Origin: RGIG3009 sp045630765
GTDB lineage: Bacteria; Bacillota; Clostridia; Oscillospirales; Acutalibacteraceae
Direction of reading: 5' to 3'
NCBI GenBank assembly: GCA_045630765.1
Contig: JAZQTM010000032.1
Span: 1 to 48,640, forward strand
DNA: 48,640 bases
Positions 17,331 through 25,564 of this stretch are shown one piece after another; positions within the stretch are counted from its first letter, which is position 1, and each line of letters begins with the position of its first letter. A program made the position numbers and the translations under genes. The notes below the pieces were generated by a model. That model was not told where the DNA came from, ran no database searches, and saw only the letters and a program-made list of their open reading frames with translations.

Positions 17331-18200
17331 ATGATGAGAAAATTGATGGCTATCGGTTTGGCGATCAGCCTTTGTTTATTACTTGCCTCTTGCGCCTCAA
17401 CTTCTGATGACAAAGAGGTACAGACGACCACAACGGCGGATGCGGTAACGACGACTTCGGTTGCTCCTACTACAACGACCACGCAGTCTTCCACTACGAC
17501 CACCGTTACGAACGGCACGAACAAAACGACGGGTTCTACCTCGCAAAAGACCACTGCCGGCGGATCTCGCAGTCCTGTTTTGGCTGCACCTACCGACTAT
17601 ACGGTTGATGCCTCGTTTTTTGACGATGCGGTGTTCGTGGGTGATTCCGTCAGCTTAAAGCTTTCGTATTATGCTGCCTCGTCGGGTGAACTCGGCAAGG
17701 CGAAGTTTTTAACGGTCGGCAGTTTTGGCGTCGGCAACGCTATCTATGATCATCCGGACACCAAACTTACGTATCAAGGCGTCTCTTATACCAATGCGGA
17801 AGAAGCAATAGCGGCAACCGGCGCCAAGAAACTGTTTATTATGCTGGGAATGAACGATATCGGTCGATTCGGTGTCAGCGGAAGTATCACGAACTGGGGC
17901 ACGCTGCTGGGACTTATTCGTTCCACTTGCCCGAATATCACGATCTATATTCAGTCTATGACACCGGTATGGACGGGCGGCGAACGTGGTGGGATCACCA
18001 ACGCCAACGCGAATTCGTATAACGCTCAGCTTAAAACGTTTGCTGAAAGCAACGGTTGTAAATTTATTGACGTGGCATCGTATATGAAAGATTCCACGGG
18101 CGGCTTGGCAACGGCTTTTTGTTCGGACAGCTATGTCCATTTGACGAGCGAGGGTGCCAAAACGTGGATTCAAGTCCTCAAAGCCTATAAAAATTATTGA
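17331..18200 (+). CDS. SGNH/GDSL-family lipoprotein (esterase or acyltransferase-like)
   Basis: A 289-aa predicted lipoprotein. The signal peptide ends in the lipobox LAS-C21. A Thr/Ser-rich linker follows (about residues 30-80), then an SGNH hydrolase domain with block I FVGDSVSLK (catalytic Ser), block III LGMNDIG (Asn) and a C-terminal SDSYVHLT holding the Asp/His pair. Such proteins remove or transfer acyl groups on surface glycans. It heads a four-gene run with DUF4358, MBOAT and DHHW genes, so a role in O-acylation of an exported polymer is likely. ATG 17331 is preferred over GTG 17325 because of the GAAAGGG spacing. Confidence 0.85.
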   Translation: MMRKLMAIGLAISLCLLLASCASTSDDKEVQTTTTADAVTTTSVAPTTTTTQSSTTTTVTNGTNKTTGSTSQKTTAGGSRSPVLAAPTDYTVDASFFDDAVFVGDSVSLKLSYYAASSGELGKAKFLTVGSFGVGNAIYDHPDTKLTYQGVSYTNAEEAIAATGAKKLFIMLGMNDIGRFGVSGSITNWGTLLGLIRSTCPNITIYIQSMTPVWTGGERGGITNANANSYNAQLKTFAESNGCKFIDVASYMKDSTGGLATAFCSDSYVHLTSEGAKTWIQVLKAYKNY

Positions 18201-18218
18201 TAAGGGGAACGCGACTAT

Positions 18219-18686
18219 ATGAAACGACTGGTCATTGGTCTGATAGCTCTTTTATTGGCATTCTCTTTGAGTGCCTGTACCGACACCTCTGCGGGAGTGA
18301 CACCCGATATGGATGCCGTGCTTTCTTCAATGGCGGATCAGTTGCCTGATGCGCTTCCCTTTGATGCCGAGAGCGTGTTCAACGCGTATGGCGTGGATCC
18401 CGCTTCTTGCAAACAAGAGGTTGTGATCTCCTATTACGATGGCAGCTGCACGGCTGAACTATGGATGATCGAAGCGGTCGACGAGGCAGCAGCAGAGAGC
18501 ATCAAAACGCTTGCTCAGTCCCGCCTGGACAATTTGGGATCACAGTTCCGCAGTTACGATGCCGCCGCTTATGCTTTGGTGCAGGAAGCAAAACTCTTGA
18601 CCCACGGCAATTGCGTGGTAATGATCGTATCCGAGAATGCTGATGCCCTGCTGAATATTTACCAAACGGCAGCCGCATTAACTTGA
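18219..18686 (+). CDS. DUF4358-like lipoprotein
   Basis: A 155-aa protein with a signal peptide and lipobox LSA-C20. The remainder is a small alpha/beta domain resembling DUF4358 (PFDAESVFNAYGVDP, then EVVISYYDGSCTAELWMIEA, then a helix with LDNLGSQFRSYDAAAYALV). The family has no known function, but in Clostridia it is often encoded with MBOAT and DHHW proteins, as here. It may be an accessory of the acylation machine at the membrane surface. The hairpin 18691-18714 separates it from the MBOAT gene. Confidence 0.78.
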   Translation: MKRLVIGLIALLLAFSLSACTDTSAGVTPDMDAVLSSMADQLPDALPFDAESVFNAYGVDPASCKQEVVISYYDGSCTAELWMIEAVDEAAAESIKTLAQSRLDNLGSQFRSYDAAAYALVQEAKLLTHGNCVVMIVSENADALLNIYQTAAALT

Positions 18687-18690
18687 CAAC

Positions 18691-18714
18691 AAGGGGAGGG
18701 GAATACCCTCCCTT
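18691..18714 (+). other. Hairpin between DUF4358 and MBOAT genes
   Basis: AAGGGGAGGG followed by GAATA and CCCTCCCTT forms a GC-rich stem with one bulge. It lacks a U-run, so it is more likely an mRNA processing or stability element, or weak attenuator, than a full terminator. Confidence 0.5.
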
Positions 18715-18749
18715 ACTTGTATCACTGATTTTGAAGGGAGGGGTTTAAC

Positions 18750-20135
18750 GTGCTGTTTTCCAGTAATGTATTTTTATTTGCGTTTTTGCCCTCAATTCTG
18801 CTCGTGTATTATCTTGTCCCCCGAAAATTCAGAACCCCCGCTTTGCTGTTGTGGAGTTTGGCGTTTTATGGTTGGGGAGAACCGGTATACCTGTTTTTGA
18901 TGATCGGCACGATCCTCATTAACTATCTTTTCGGTTTTTGGATTCATACCCGCCAAAGCAAAGGATTAAGTGCAAAAAGCGTGCTGGCGGCGGGTGTTGC
19001 AGTCAATATCCTGATTTTGGGCTTCTTCAAATATGCCGGTTTCTTTGTGAACCAGTTAAAAGCATTGTTACCCTTTATGGCAGGGGTAAAAGCACCCGAG
19101 ATCGCATTACCTATCGGCATCTCGTTTTACGTGTTTCAATCGATGAGTTACATCATTGACGTCTATCGCAACGATGCACCGGTACAAAAAAATGTCTTGA
19201 CTTTCGGTACCTACGTCACGTTGTTCCCACAGTTGATCGCCGGTCCGATCGTTCGTTACAGCGACGTGGCATTGCAATTGACCGATCGAAAAGAGTCAAT
19301 GGACAAATTTGCTTCCGGTGTGCAACTGTTTGTTATCGGTTTGGGTAAGAAGCTGTTGCTTGCCAATCCGATGGGAAACGTATGGGAACTGTTGCAAGAA
19401 CAAAACGGCACGCTTGCCGCCTGGGTGGGACTCCTCGCGTATAGCTTGCAGATCTATTTCGACTTTTCGGGATATTCCGATATGGCGATCGGTCTGGGTC
19501 GTATGTTTGGTTTTGAGTTTTTGGAGAATTTCAACTATCCCTATATCTCCACCACCATCACCGAATTTTGGCGGCGGTGGCACATCAGCTTGTCGACGTG
19601 GTTTAAAGAATACGTCTATATTCCGCTCGGCGGTAATCGAAAGGGATTACCTCGTCAGATCCTTAACCTGCTTGTGGTGTGGGGCTTGACCGGTTTTTGG
19701 CACGGCGCCAGTTGGAATTTCCTCTTGTGGGGATTGTATTATGCCGTGCTTCTCATCGTGGAAAAACTGTTTTTCCTCAAATGGCTTCAAAAGTTACCGC
19801 GATTTGTGGGGCGTGTCTATTCATTGCTTGCCGTGATGTTGGGCTGGGCGTTGTTCTTCTTTGAAGATATGGGACAACTGGGCGCCTTCTTTGCAAAACT
19901 CTTCACTTTGTCAGCTACGGACGTCAAAGCGACAAATCTGATCTTGGGCTTTGCTCCCATGTTGCTGGTCAGTTGCTTTGCGGCAACACCGTTGCTTAAG
20001 CAACTGGGGGACCGTTTGCAAGGTAAGTGGATTGTCCGCTACGGCAAATTGGCGGCATGCGGCGTGATCCTTGTACTATGTGTGGCCGCATTGGCATCAA
20101 ATAGTTATAATCCCTTTATCTATTTCCGATTTTAA
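18750..20135 (+). CDS. MBOAT family membrane-bound O-acyltransferase
   Basis: A 461-aa multi-pass protein of the AlgI/DltB/PatA branch. It has the N-terminal FLFAFLPSILLVYYLVP, the cytoplasmic motif FWRRWHISLSTWFKEYVYIPLGGNRKG and the catalytic His in LTGFWHGASWNFLLWG. AlgI-like proteins take an acyl group from a cytoplasmic donor across the membrane for transfer to a surface polymer by an SGNH partner. Two SGNH-fold partners flank it here. The GTG start at 18750 follows GGGAGGGG. Close spacing (12 bases) to the DHHW gene supports co-translation. Confidence 0.94.
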   Translation: MLFSSNVFLFAFLPSILLVYYLVPRKFRTPALLLWSLAFYGWGEPVYLFLMIGTILINYLFGFWIHTRQSKGLSAKSVLAAGVAVNILILGFFKYAGFFVNQLKALLPFMAGVKAPEIALPIGISFYVFQSMSYIIDVYRNDAPVQKNVLTFGTYVTLFPQLIAGPIVRYSDVALQLTDRKESMDKFASGVQLFVIGLGKKLLLANPMGNVWELLQEQNGTLAAWVGLLAYSLQIYFDFSGYSDMAIGLGRMFGFEFLENFNYPYISTTITEFWRRWHISLSTWFKEYVYIPLGGNRKGLPRQILNLLVVWGLTGFWHGASWNFLLWGLYYAVLLIVEKLFFLKWLQKLPRFVGRVYSLLAVMLGWALFFFEDMGQLGAFFAKLFTLSATDVKATNLILGFAPMLLVSCFAATPLLKQLGDRLQGKWIVRYGKLAACGVILVLCVAALASNSYNPFIYFRF

Positions 20136-20147
20136 GGAGGTACAGCC

Positions 20148-21272
20148 GTGAAAGTGAAAACGGAACATTGGATCGCCACGGTTGGCTTTTGTGCCTTCCT
20201 CGGAATAATGGCATTGCTGTACCTGGTGCTTCCCAAATCCGAATATTCCGAACGGGAAAAGCGGTTTTTGGAGAAAAATCCTTCGCTGACAGTCGAGTCT
20301 GTGGTATCGGGTGACTTTGGCGAGAACGTTGAAAGCTATATGGCGGATCATATCCCCGCACGCGACTTTTTTGTTGGTCTCAACGCCTACGCGGATCTGT
20401 TGAGCGGACGTCAGGTATCCAAGGAAATCTACGTCGCGCAGGGCGATCGTTTGGTGGAAACTCCCGTGGTGTGGAATCAGGCGCAAGCGACGAAAAACGT
20501 TGCCGCGATCAACGGTTTGGCGAAAACGTTAGGACGCCCCTTGGATCTGATGCTCGTTCCTTCTGCTGGCTGGGCGGTAGAGGATCAGATCATTGGTCTT
20601 GCTCATCCCTATACGGATAAAGATCAAATTGATCAGTTGTACTCCATGGCGGACGGTGCGGTGAACACGGTGGATGTCTTGTCCGTGTTTGCGGCGTCGG
20701 ATGATCGCAGCACTCTGTATTACAAAACGGATCACCACTGGACCAGTCGCGGTGCGTATACAGCATACGGTACCTATATGGCATCAAAAGGCAGTGCATA
20801 CCCGAAAGCGGACGAATTTACCGTCACGGTCGCCGACGGCTTTAGGGGTTCCACCTATTCCCGAGCCGCGTTGTGGACGGTCCCCGCAGAGTCGCTGGAA
20901 CTGTGGGAGCGCACAAGCCGCTTGCTTGTGACAACTGACGATGACAAGCAACCGCATGAAGGTGTCTTTTACACCGACAGATTGAACGAAGCGGATAAAT
21001 ACACCGTGTTTTTAGACGGTAATCATCCCATCGTTCGTGTCGAAAATCCCGAAAACGTCGGTAAAGGCAGCATCCTTGTGATTCGTGATTCCTATGCCAA
21101 TTGCTTGGGCGCGTTTTTAGCCGAATCCTATGAAACGGTCGTCTTGGTGGACCCCCGTTACTATAAACAGCCGATCAGTGAGTTGTGCGCCGAGCAGGAC
21201 TTTACCGATATCTTGGTGTGTTACAGTCTGGGGAATTTTATGACCGACAACAACTTGGTGTGGTTAAGATAA
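20148..21272 (+). CDS. DHHW family (AlgJ/AlgX-like) SGNH-fold protein
   Basis: A 374-aa protein with an N-terminal membrane helix (about residues 8-27) and an AlgX-like SGNH domain outside. The family's namesake motif is seen as YYKTDHHWTSRGAY, and a Ser-containing VIRDSYAN block near the C terminus matches the AlgJ/AlgX catalytic serine region. Such proteins are the terminal acyltransferases that work with MBOAT partners. GTG 20148 follows AAGGAGG. It is the last gene of the cassette, with a terminator about 40 bases later. The acceptor polymer is unknown. Confidence 0.9.
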   Translation: MKVKTEHWIATVGFCAFLGIMALLYLVLPKSEYSEREKRFLEKNPSLTVESVVSGDFGENVESYMADHIPARDFFVGLNAYADLLSGRQVSKEIYVAQGDRLVETPVVWNQAQATKNVAAINGLAKTLGRPLDLMLVPSAGWAVEDQIIGLAHPYTDKDQIDQLYSMADGAVNTVDVLSVFAASDDRSTLYYKTDHHWTSRGAYTAYGTYMASKGSAYPKADEFTVTVADGFRGSTYSRAALWTVPAESLELWERTSRLLVTTDDDKQPHEGVFYTDRLNEADKYTVFLDGNHPIVRVENPENVGKGSILVIRDSYANCLGAFLAESYETVVLVDPRYYKQPISELCAEQDFTDILVCYSLGNFMTDNNLVWLR

Positions 21273-21310
21273 CACCATAAGAGATTGAAAAACATAGCGA
21301 CAGAATAACA

Positions 21311-21342
21311 AAAAAGCCCCCGCGTAATGCGGGGACTTTTTA
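21311..21342. terminator. Bidirectional terminator after the O-acylation cassette
   Basis: A CCCCGC/GCGGGG stem extended by A/T pairs with a GTAAT loop, flanked by A- and T-runs, between convergent genes. Confidence 0.88.
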
Positions 21343-21352
21343 TTTATCATTA

Positions 21353-22300
21353 TCAGAATTCGTCGGCAAACCATACCGAGTCAAGTGTGAACTCTTTGCC
21401 GTTTAGGTACTGCAGTTCTTCTGCATCGCTTTGGAACGCGAATTTAAGGCGGTATGAGCACAGCGCCTGCTTGTTAAATCCTGTTCCTTTGTTGAGCGCG
21501 TTCGTGCCGTACTTGCCGTCACCGAGTAACGGGTGCCCGATGGAAGCGAGGTGCGCGCGGATTTGATGCGTTCTGCCGGTAAGCAGCTCAATTTCCAGCA
21601 GTGACAAACCGTCACGCTCTTTTAAAACGCGATACCGTGTGGCAATGGTGCGCGCGCCGCGCGCCTGCCGTTCGGAAATATACACGCGATTTTGCGCTTC
21701 GTTTTTCTCCAAATACCCTTGCAGCGTATCTTCCGCCTTTTCCATATGTCCGTGTACGATGCATAGGTAATATTTTTCAATTTCCCGTTTACGCAGTTTT
21801 TCGTTTAAAATCCGCAAAGCCGCCGCATTTTTGGCGGCGATGACGATGCCGCAGGTGTTGCGGTCGATGCGATTGACGAGCGCCGGAACAAAACTGTTTT
21901 CGCGATCCGGCTGATACTCACCTTTTTCATGCAAATAACGTTGTACGCGGAAAATCAGAGTGTCGCGGTATTCGTTTTCATCAGGGTGGACGAGCAAGCC
22001 TACCGGTTTGTTAAGTAGCAGGATGTTGTCATCCTCATACACAATATCCAGTTTGGTGCCCGCATACTGAAATTCATACTTGGAGGCGGCAGGCGCCAAA
22101 AATTCGTCGGGAGCGTACACAGCGATAACGTCCCCTTCGCAAATGCGGTCAGCGATCTGACAGCGCTTGCCGTTGAGTTTGATATCCTTTTGGCGAATAT
22201 ACTTATACATCATCGATACCGGCAGCGACGGAAACGTTTTTGTCAAGAATTTATCCACACGTTGTCCGGCGTCGTTTTTCCCAACTGTAACGGTTTTCAC
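21353..22300 (-). CDS. RluA family pseudouridine synthase
   Basis: A 315-aa RNA-modifying enzyme with an N-terminal S4 domain (about residues 12-62, RVDKFLTKTFPSLPVSMMYKYI) and an RluA catalytic domain. The catalytic Asp is D146 in VNRIDRNTCG, and the GRTHQIRAHLASIGHPLLGD motif follows. The RluC/RluD type usually acts on 23S rRNA; the exact target cannot be told from sequence. The GTG start at 22300 has GGAGG upstream. It stands alone, divergent from glyA. Confidence 0.93.
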   Translation of the reverse strand: MKTVTVGKNDAGQRVDKFLTKTFPSLPVSMMYKYIRQKDIKLNGKRCQIADRICEGDVIAVYAPDEFLAPAASKYEFQYAGTKLDIVYEDDNILLLNKPVGLLVHPDENEYRDTLIFRVQRYLHEKGEYQPDRENSFVPALVNRIDRNTCGIVIAAKNAAALRILNEKLRKREIEKYYLCIVHGHMEKAEDTLQGYLEKNEAQNRVYISERQARGARTIATRYRVLKERDGLSLLEIELLTGRTHQIRAHLASIGHPLLGDGKYGTNALNKGTGFNKQALCSYRLKFAFQSDAEELQYLNGKEFTLDSVWFADEF

Positions 22301-22352
22301 GCGTACACCTCCATTTTTTATAAATTTTTTTAATAATTATACGCTTTTCTCT

Positions 22353-22380
22353 TTGCAAACACAAGGGTTTATGGTATACT
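22353..22380 (+). promoter_or_regulatory. Extended -10 promoter of glyA
   Basis: TTGCAA (22353-22358), a 16-base spacer and TATACT (22375-22380) preceded by TGG. It ends 22 bases before the glyA start, leaving no room for a riboswitch. Confidence 0.8.
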
Positions 22381-22402
22381 TTTGCAAAAGGGAGGATGTT
22401 TT

Positions 22403-23641
22403 ATGAACTTTTTTGAAGAACTCGGGCAATTTGACACGGAAGTACACGCTGCGTGTGCGGCGGAACTTTCTCGTCAGCAACACAATATCGAACTGATTGC
22501 ATCGGAGAATATCGTGTCCAAAGCTGTGCTGATGGCGGCCGGCGGTGTTCTCACCAATAAATACGCAGAAGGCTATCCGGGTAAGCGTTACTACGGTGGC
22601 TGCGAGTGCGTCGACGTTGTGGAAGATATCGCTCGCGATCGCGCTAAAAAACTGTTTGGCGCAGAGCACGCGAACGTGCAACCGCACAGCGGTGCCAACG
22701 CCAACTTGGCAGTGTATTTTGCGTTGCTTAAACCCGGTGACACCATTCTCGGTATGAACTTGGCACACGGTGGTCACTTAACGCACGGTTCCCCCGTGAA
22801 TATGTCGGGTATGTATTTCAACGCCGTACCCTACGCGCTCAGTTCCGAAACTCAGCGCATCGACTATGATGCTGTTCGCAAGACGGCTCTTGAGTGCAAA
22901 CCGAAACTCATCGTGGCGGGCGCCAGCGCCTATCCGCGTACCATTGATTTTGCAAAATTCCGTGAGATTGCGGATGAAGTCGGTGCTTATCTGATGGTGG
23001 ATATGGCACATATTGCCGGTTTGGTAGCGGCAGGCTTGCATCCCAATCCGGTACCGTATGCCGACGTGGTGACCACTACTACTCATAAGACGTTGCGCGG
23101 TCCTCGCGGCGGTATGATCCTGTGCCGTGAGCAGTATGCCAAGCAGATCGATAAAGCGATCTTCCCCGGCATCCAGGGCGGTCCTTTGATGCACATTATT
23201 GCGGCAAAAGCGGTGGCTCTCGGCGAAGCACTCACCGACGAGTTCAAAGTATATCAACAGAACATTGTGGACAATGCTGCGGTACTTGCCGATGAGCTTG
23301 TGAAGCAAGGTTTTGATTTGGTGTCGGGCGGCACGGACAACCACTTGATGTTGTTAGACCTGCGTTCGATGGGCGTTACCGGTAAAGAACTTGAACACCG
23401 TTTGGACGAGGTGCATATCACCGTCAACAAGAACGCCATCCCCGACGATCCCGCAAGCCCGTTTGTTACCAGCGGTGTACGTATCGGTACGCCGGCGGTC
23501 ACGTCCCGCGGCTTCGGTAAAGAGGAAATGAAAAAGATTGCGGCTTGGATCCGTGACGTTGCTACTGATTTTGAGGGCACGAAAGAGCGCGTAGCGCGCG
23601 AGGTTGTGGCTCTTTGCGAGCAGTTCCCGATCTACGAGTAA
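22403..23641 (+). CDS. glyA: Serine hydroxymethyltransferase
   Basis: PLP enzyme interconverting serine and glycine and charging tetrahydrofolate with a one-carbon unit. The 412-aa protein has IELIASENIVS, YAEGYPGKRYYGG and the PLP lysine K229 in TTTTHKTLRGPRGG. ATG 22403 has AAGGGAGG just upstream; the in-frame TTG at 22382 precedes that ribosome site and is rejected. A DUF4432 gene follows after 12 bases. Confidence 0.97.
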   Translation: MNFFEELGQFDTEVHAACAAELSRQQHNIELIASENIVSKAVLMAAGGVLTNKYAEGYPGKRYYGGCECVDVVEDIARDRAKKLFGAEHANVQPHSGANANLAVYFALLKPGDTILGMNLAHGGHLTHGSPVNMSGMYFNAVPYALSSETQRIDYDAVRKTALECKPKLIVAGASAYPRTIDFAKFREIADEVGAYLMVDMAHIAGLVAAGLHPNPVPYADVVTTTTHKTLRGPRGGMILCREQYAKQIDKAIFPGIQGGPLMHIIAAKAVALGEALTDEFKVYQQNIVDNAAVLADELVKQGFDLVSGGTDNHLMLLDLRSMGVTGKELEHRLDEVHITVNKNAIPDDPASPFVTSGVRIGTPAVTSRGFGKEEMKKIAAWIRDVATDFEGTKERVAREVVALCEQFPIYE

Positions 23642-23653
23642 GGAGAGTTTGCT

Positions 23654-24655
23654 ATGAAGTACTATGTTGGTCATCCTCTGCAAGCGCGCGGCGCGGAAGT
23701 CTATCGTCTGCAAGGCGGTAAAGGCGACGGAATGCGGTTTTTGTATGTGCGCAACGGTCTCGGCTTGGAATTGTGGATCTCGCTTGACCGCTGTGCGGAT
23801 ATGAACCGTGTCATCTACAAGGGCAAAAATATGGCGTATATGTCACCTTGCGGTAACGTGGCGCCCGCTTTCCGTGATCCCGTTGGGCTTGGTTTCTTAA
23901 AATCTTTCACGGCAGGTTTTATCACCACTTGCGGTTTTGAAAGCGCAGGCGGTCCGTGTGAGGATGAGGGCGAGGTTTTGCCGCAGCACGGCTCGATCAG
24001 CCACGCGCCCGCTCAGCTTAACAGTGTGGAAGAAACCGACGAGGGCTTGGTTATCAAAACCACCGTGCGTGATTGCGTTATCTTCGGTCGCCGTATGGTG
24101 TTACAGCGTGTGTACACGGTGTCGTATACCGATGATACCTTTACGATGACCGATACCGTCACGAACGAAGGGGCAAAGGAAGTGCCTTTCTGCTTGCTGT
24201 ATCATTGCAACATGGGTTACCCGTTGCTCAACGAAAACAGTGTGGTGCGTATTCCGTATAACCGCATTTGGGCAAGTTCGCAGTTGTCGAAGGATTCGAC
24301 CGACACGGCACTGATTATGGAAGAGCCGCAGGCGGATTACGAGGAGCGCTGCTACTTCTTTGACACGGTCGAGCAACAAGACGGCAAAGTCCACGCGGGT
24401 ATTTACAACCCCGACATTGATGCCGGTGTGGTATACTCGTATGCGAAAAACGATCTCCCGTGCTTGACCGAATGGAAGATGATGGGCAGACGCGATTACG
24501 TGTTGGGTATTGAGCCGGGCAACGTTAATCCCGCCCCGCGTTGCAAGCAACGTGCTGAGGGCGTGCTCCCGTTCTTACAACCGGAGGAGAGCAGCACGGT
24601 TTCGATCACCTTTAATTTTGTTGACAACCAGGACGATTTCGATAGCGCATTTTAA
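23654..24655 (+). CDS. DUF4432 / aldose-1-epimerase-like protein
   Basis: A 333-aa cytosolic protein with the beta-rich galactose-mutarotase-like layout of DUF4432. It has an N-terminal LELWISLDRCADMNRVIYKGKNMAYMSP strand set, a TCGFESAGGPCEDEGE stretch, the PQHGSISH motif, FCLLYHCNMGYPLL, and a C-terminal VLGIEPGNVNP. The conserved His residues (HGSISH, YHCN) and Glu (GIEPGN) match the positions used by mutarotases to handle sugars. The natural substrate is unknown. Being 12 bases after glyA it should share its transcript, a pairing with no obvious pathway link. Confidence 0.82.
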   Translation: MKYYVGHPLQARGAEVYRLQGGKGDGMRFLYVRNGLGLELWISLDRCADMNRVIYKGKNMAYMSPCGNVAPAFRDPVGLGFLKSFTAGFITTCGFESAGGPCEDEGEVLPQHGSISHAPAQLNSVEETDEGLVIKTTVRDCVIFGRRMVLQRVYTVSYTDDTFTMTDTVTNEGAKEVPFCLLYHCNMGYPLLNENSVVRIPYNRIWASSQLSKDSTDTALIMEEPQADYEERCYFFDTVEQQDGKVHAGIYNPDIDAGVVYSYAKNDLPCLTEWKMMGRRDYVLGIEPGNVNPAPRCKQRAEGVLPFLQPEESSTVSITFNFVDNQDDFDSAF

Positions 24656-24660
24656 TGACA

Positions 24661-24706
24661 AAAAACACAATGCTTGGATGAAACAAATCCAAGCATTGTG
24701 TTTTTT
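24661..24706. terminator. Bidirectional terminator after glyA-DUF4432
   Basis: A 19-bp perfect stem (AAAAACACAATGCTTGGAT and its complement) with a seven-base loop, serving both the plus-strand operon and the minus-strand AraC gene. Confidence 0.95.
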
Positions 24707-25442
24707 ATTTTTGCTTATTATATTTTCGATACAGTTCATAAAAGAAAGCCATATTGTTAAAGCCTGCTTGATAAGCAGCTTCGCTTACTTTGTATTCGCC
24801 GCTGATGAGCATTTTATTTACGTTGTTTAGCCGTATTTCGTTTCTGTACTCAATTAAACTTTTTCCCGTATATTCCTTAAAAAGTCGCCGGAAATTTGAT
24901 TCACACATTCCCGATAGCGCCGCATAATAAGAAACCTTCCTGTTTTCTTGATAATTATTTTCAAGATCATTCACGACAGCCGCTATTTTTCTAAAACGCT
25001 GCGGAACGACTTCTTCTTCATCGGATACAATATAAAGCAATTTAAAAATAATAGAACAAAGTAAAAAATCGTTTATTTTTTCCGATTTCAGCGAGGAAAT
25101 GATCTCTGAAATCCTGGCTGATTTTTTAACCCTGAAGGTGTTCAAAGAATCGTTGTTACCGGCTATATCAAACTGTAAACATTTTACAAGGGTGTTGTCT
25201 TGCAGATATCTTATTTTATAGGGCACTTGTTTTGGAATAAAAAGTAAATCCCCTTTATTTATCGTTATTTTTCGTGCATCTGTTAACAAAAACTCAACGC
25301 TTCCGTGCTCAATCCATGAAAAAGTATTTACCGTTTTGCCGTGCCTTACATCGAAGGTGTGGTTACTGTTTCTTTCTACACTGATATAGCCCATTTGGCT
25401 AATAGCTAATTGTTGATTTATAAAATTTCGAAAATCTTTCAT
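24705..25442 (-). CDS. AraC family transcriptional regulator
   Basis: A 245-aa regulator with an N-terminal cupin-like sensor domain (about residues 15-95, with INKGDLLFIPKQVPYKIRY). The C-terminal double helix-turn-helix (about 165-245) carries SGMCESNFRRLFKEYTGKS and VSEAAYQAGFNNMAFFYELYRKY. It is divergent from the GH39/DUF4838 operon, whose plus-strand promoter has sub-optimal 15-base spacing, so it likely activates those genes in response to a sugar. ATG 25442 is used: AAGGAG ends 5 bases before it, and the earlier GTG would overlap that site. The gene is visibly AT-richer than the housekeeping genes. Confidence 0.92.
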   Translation of the reverse strand: MKDFRNFINQQLAISQMGYISVERNSNHTFDVRHGKTVNTFSWIEHGSVEFLLTDARKITINKGDLLFIPKQVPYKIRYLQDNTLVKCLQFDIAGNNDSLNTFRVKKSARISEIISSLKSEKINDFLLCSIIFKLLYIVSDEEEVVPQRFRKIAAVVNDLENNYQENRKVSYYAALSGMCESNFRRLFKEYTGKSLIEYRNEIRLNNVNKMLISGEYKVSEAAYQAGFNNMAFFYELYRKYNKQK

Positions 25443-25492
25443 ACGCACTCCTTATAATTGGCGAATACCATACAATATTATCAAATTCGATG

Positions 25493-25519
25493 TTGACTTA
25501 TCCGTTAAATTATTATACT
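25493..25519 (+). promoter_or_regulatory. Probable activator-dependent promoter of the GH39 operon
   Basis: TTGACT (25493-25498) and TATACT (25514-25519) are separated by only 15 bases. Short spacing fits a promoter needing the divergent AraC protein. Confidence 0.6.
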
Positions 25520-25564
25520 TTAAGCATAAGGGAATGTCAAATAACATAAAAGGTGAGAGGTAAC

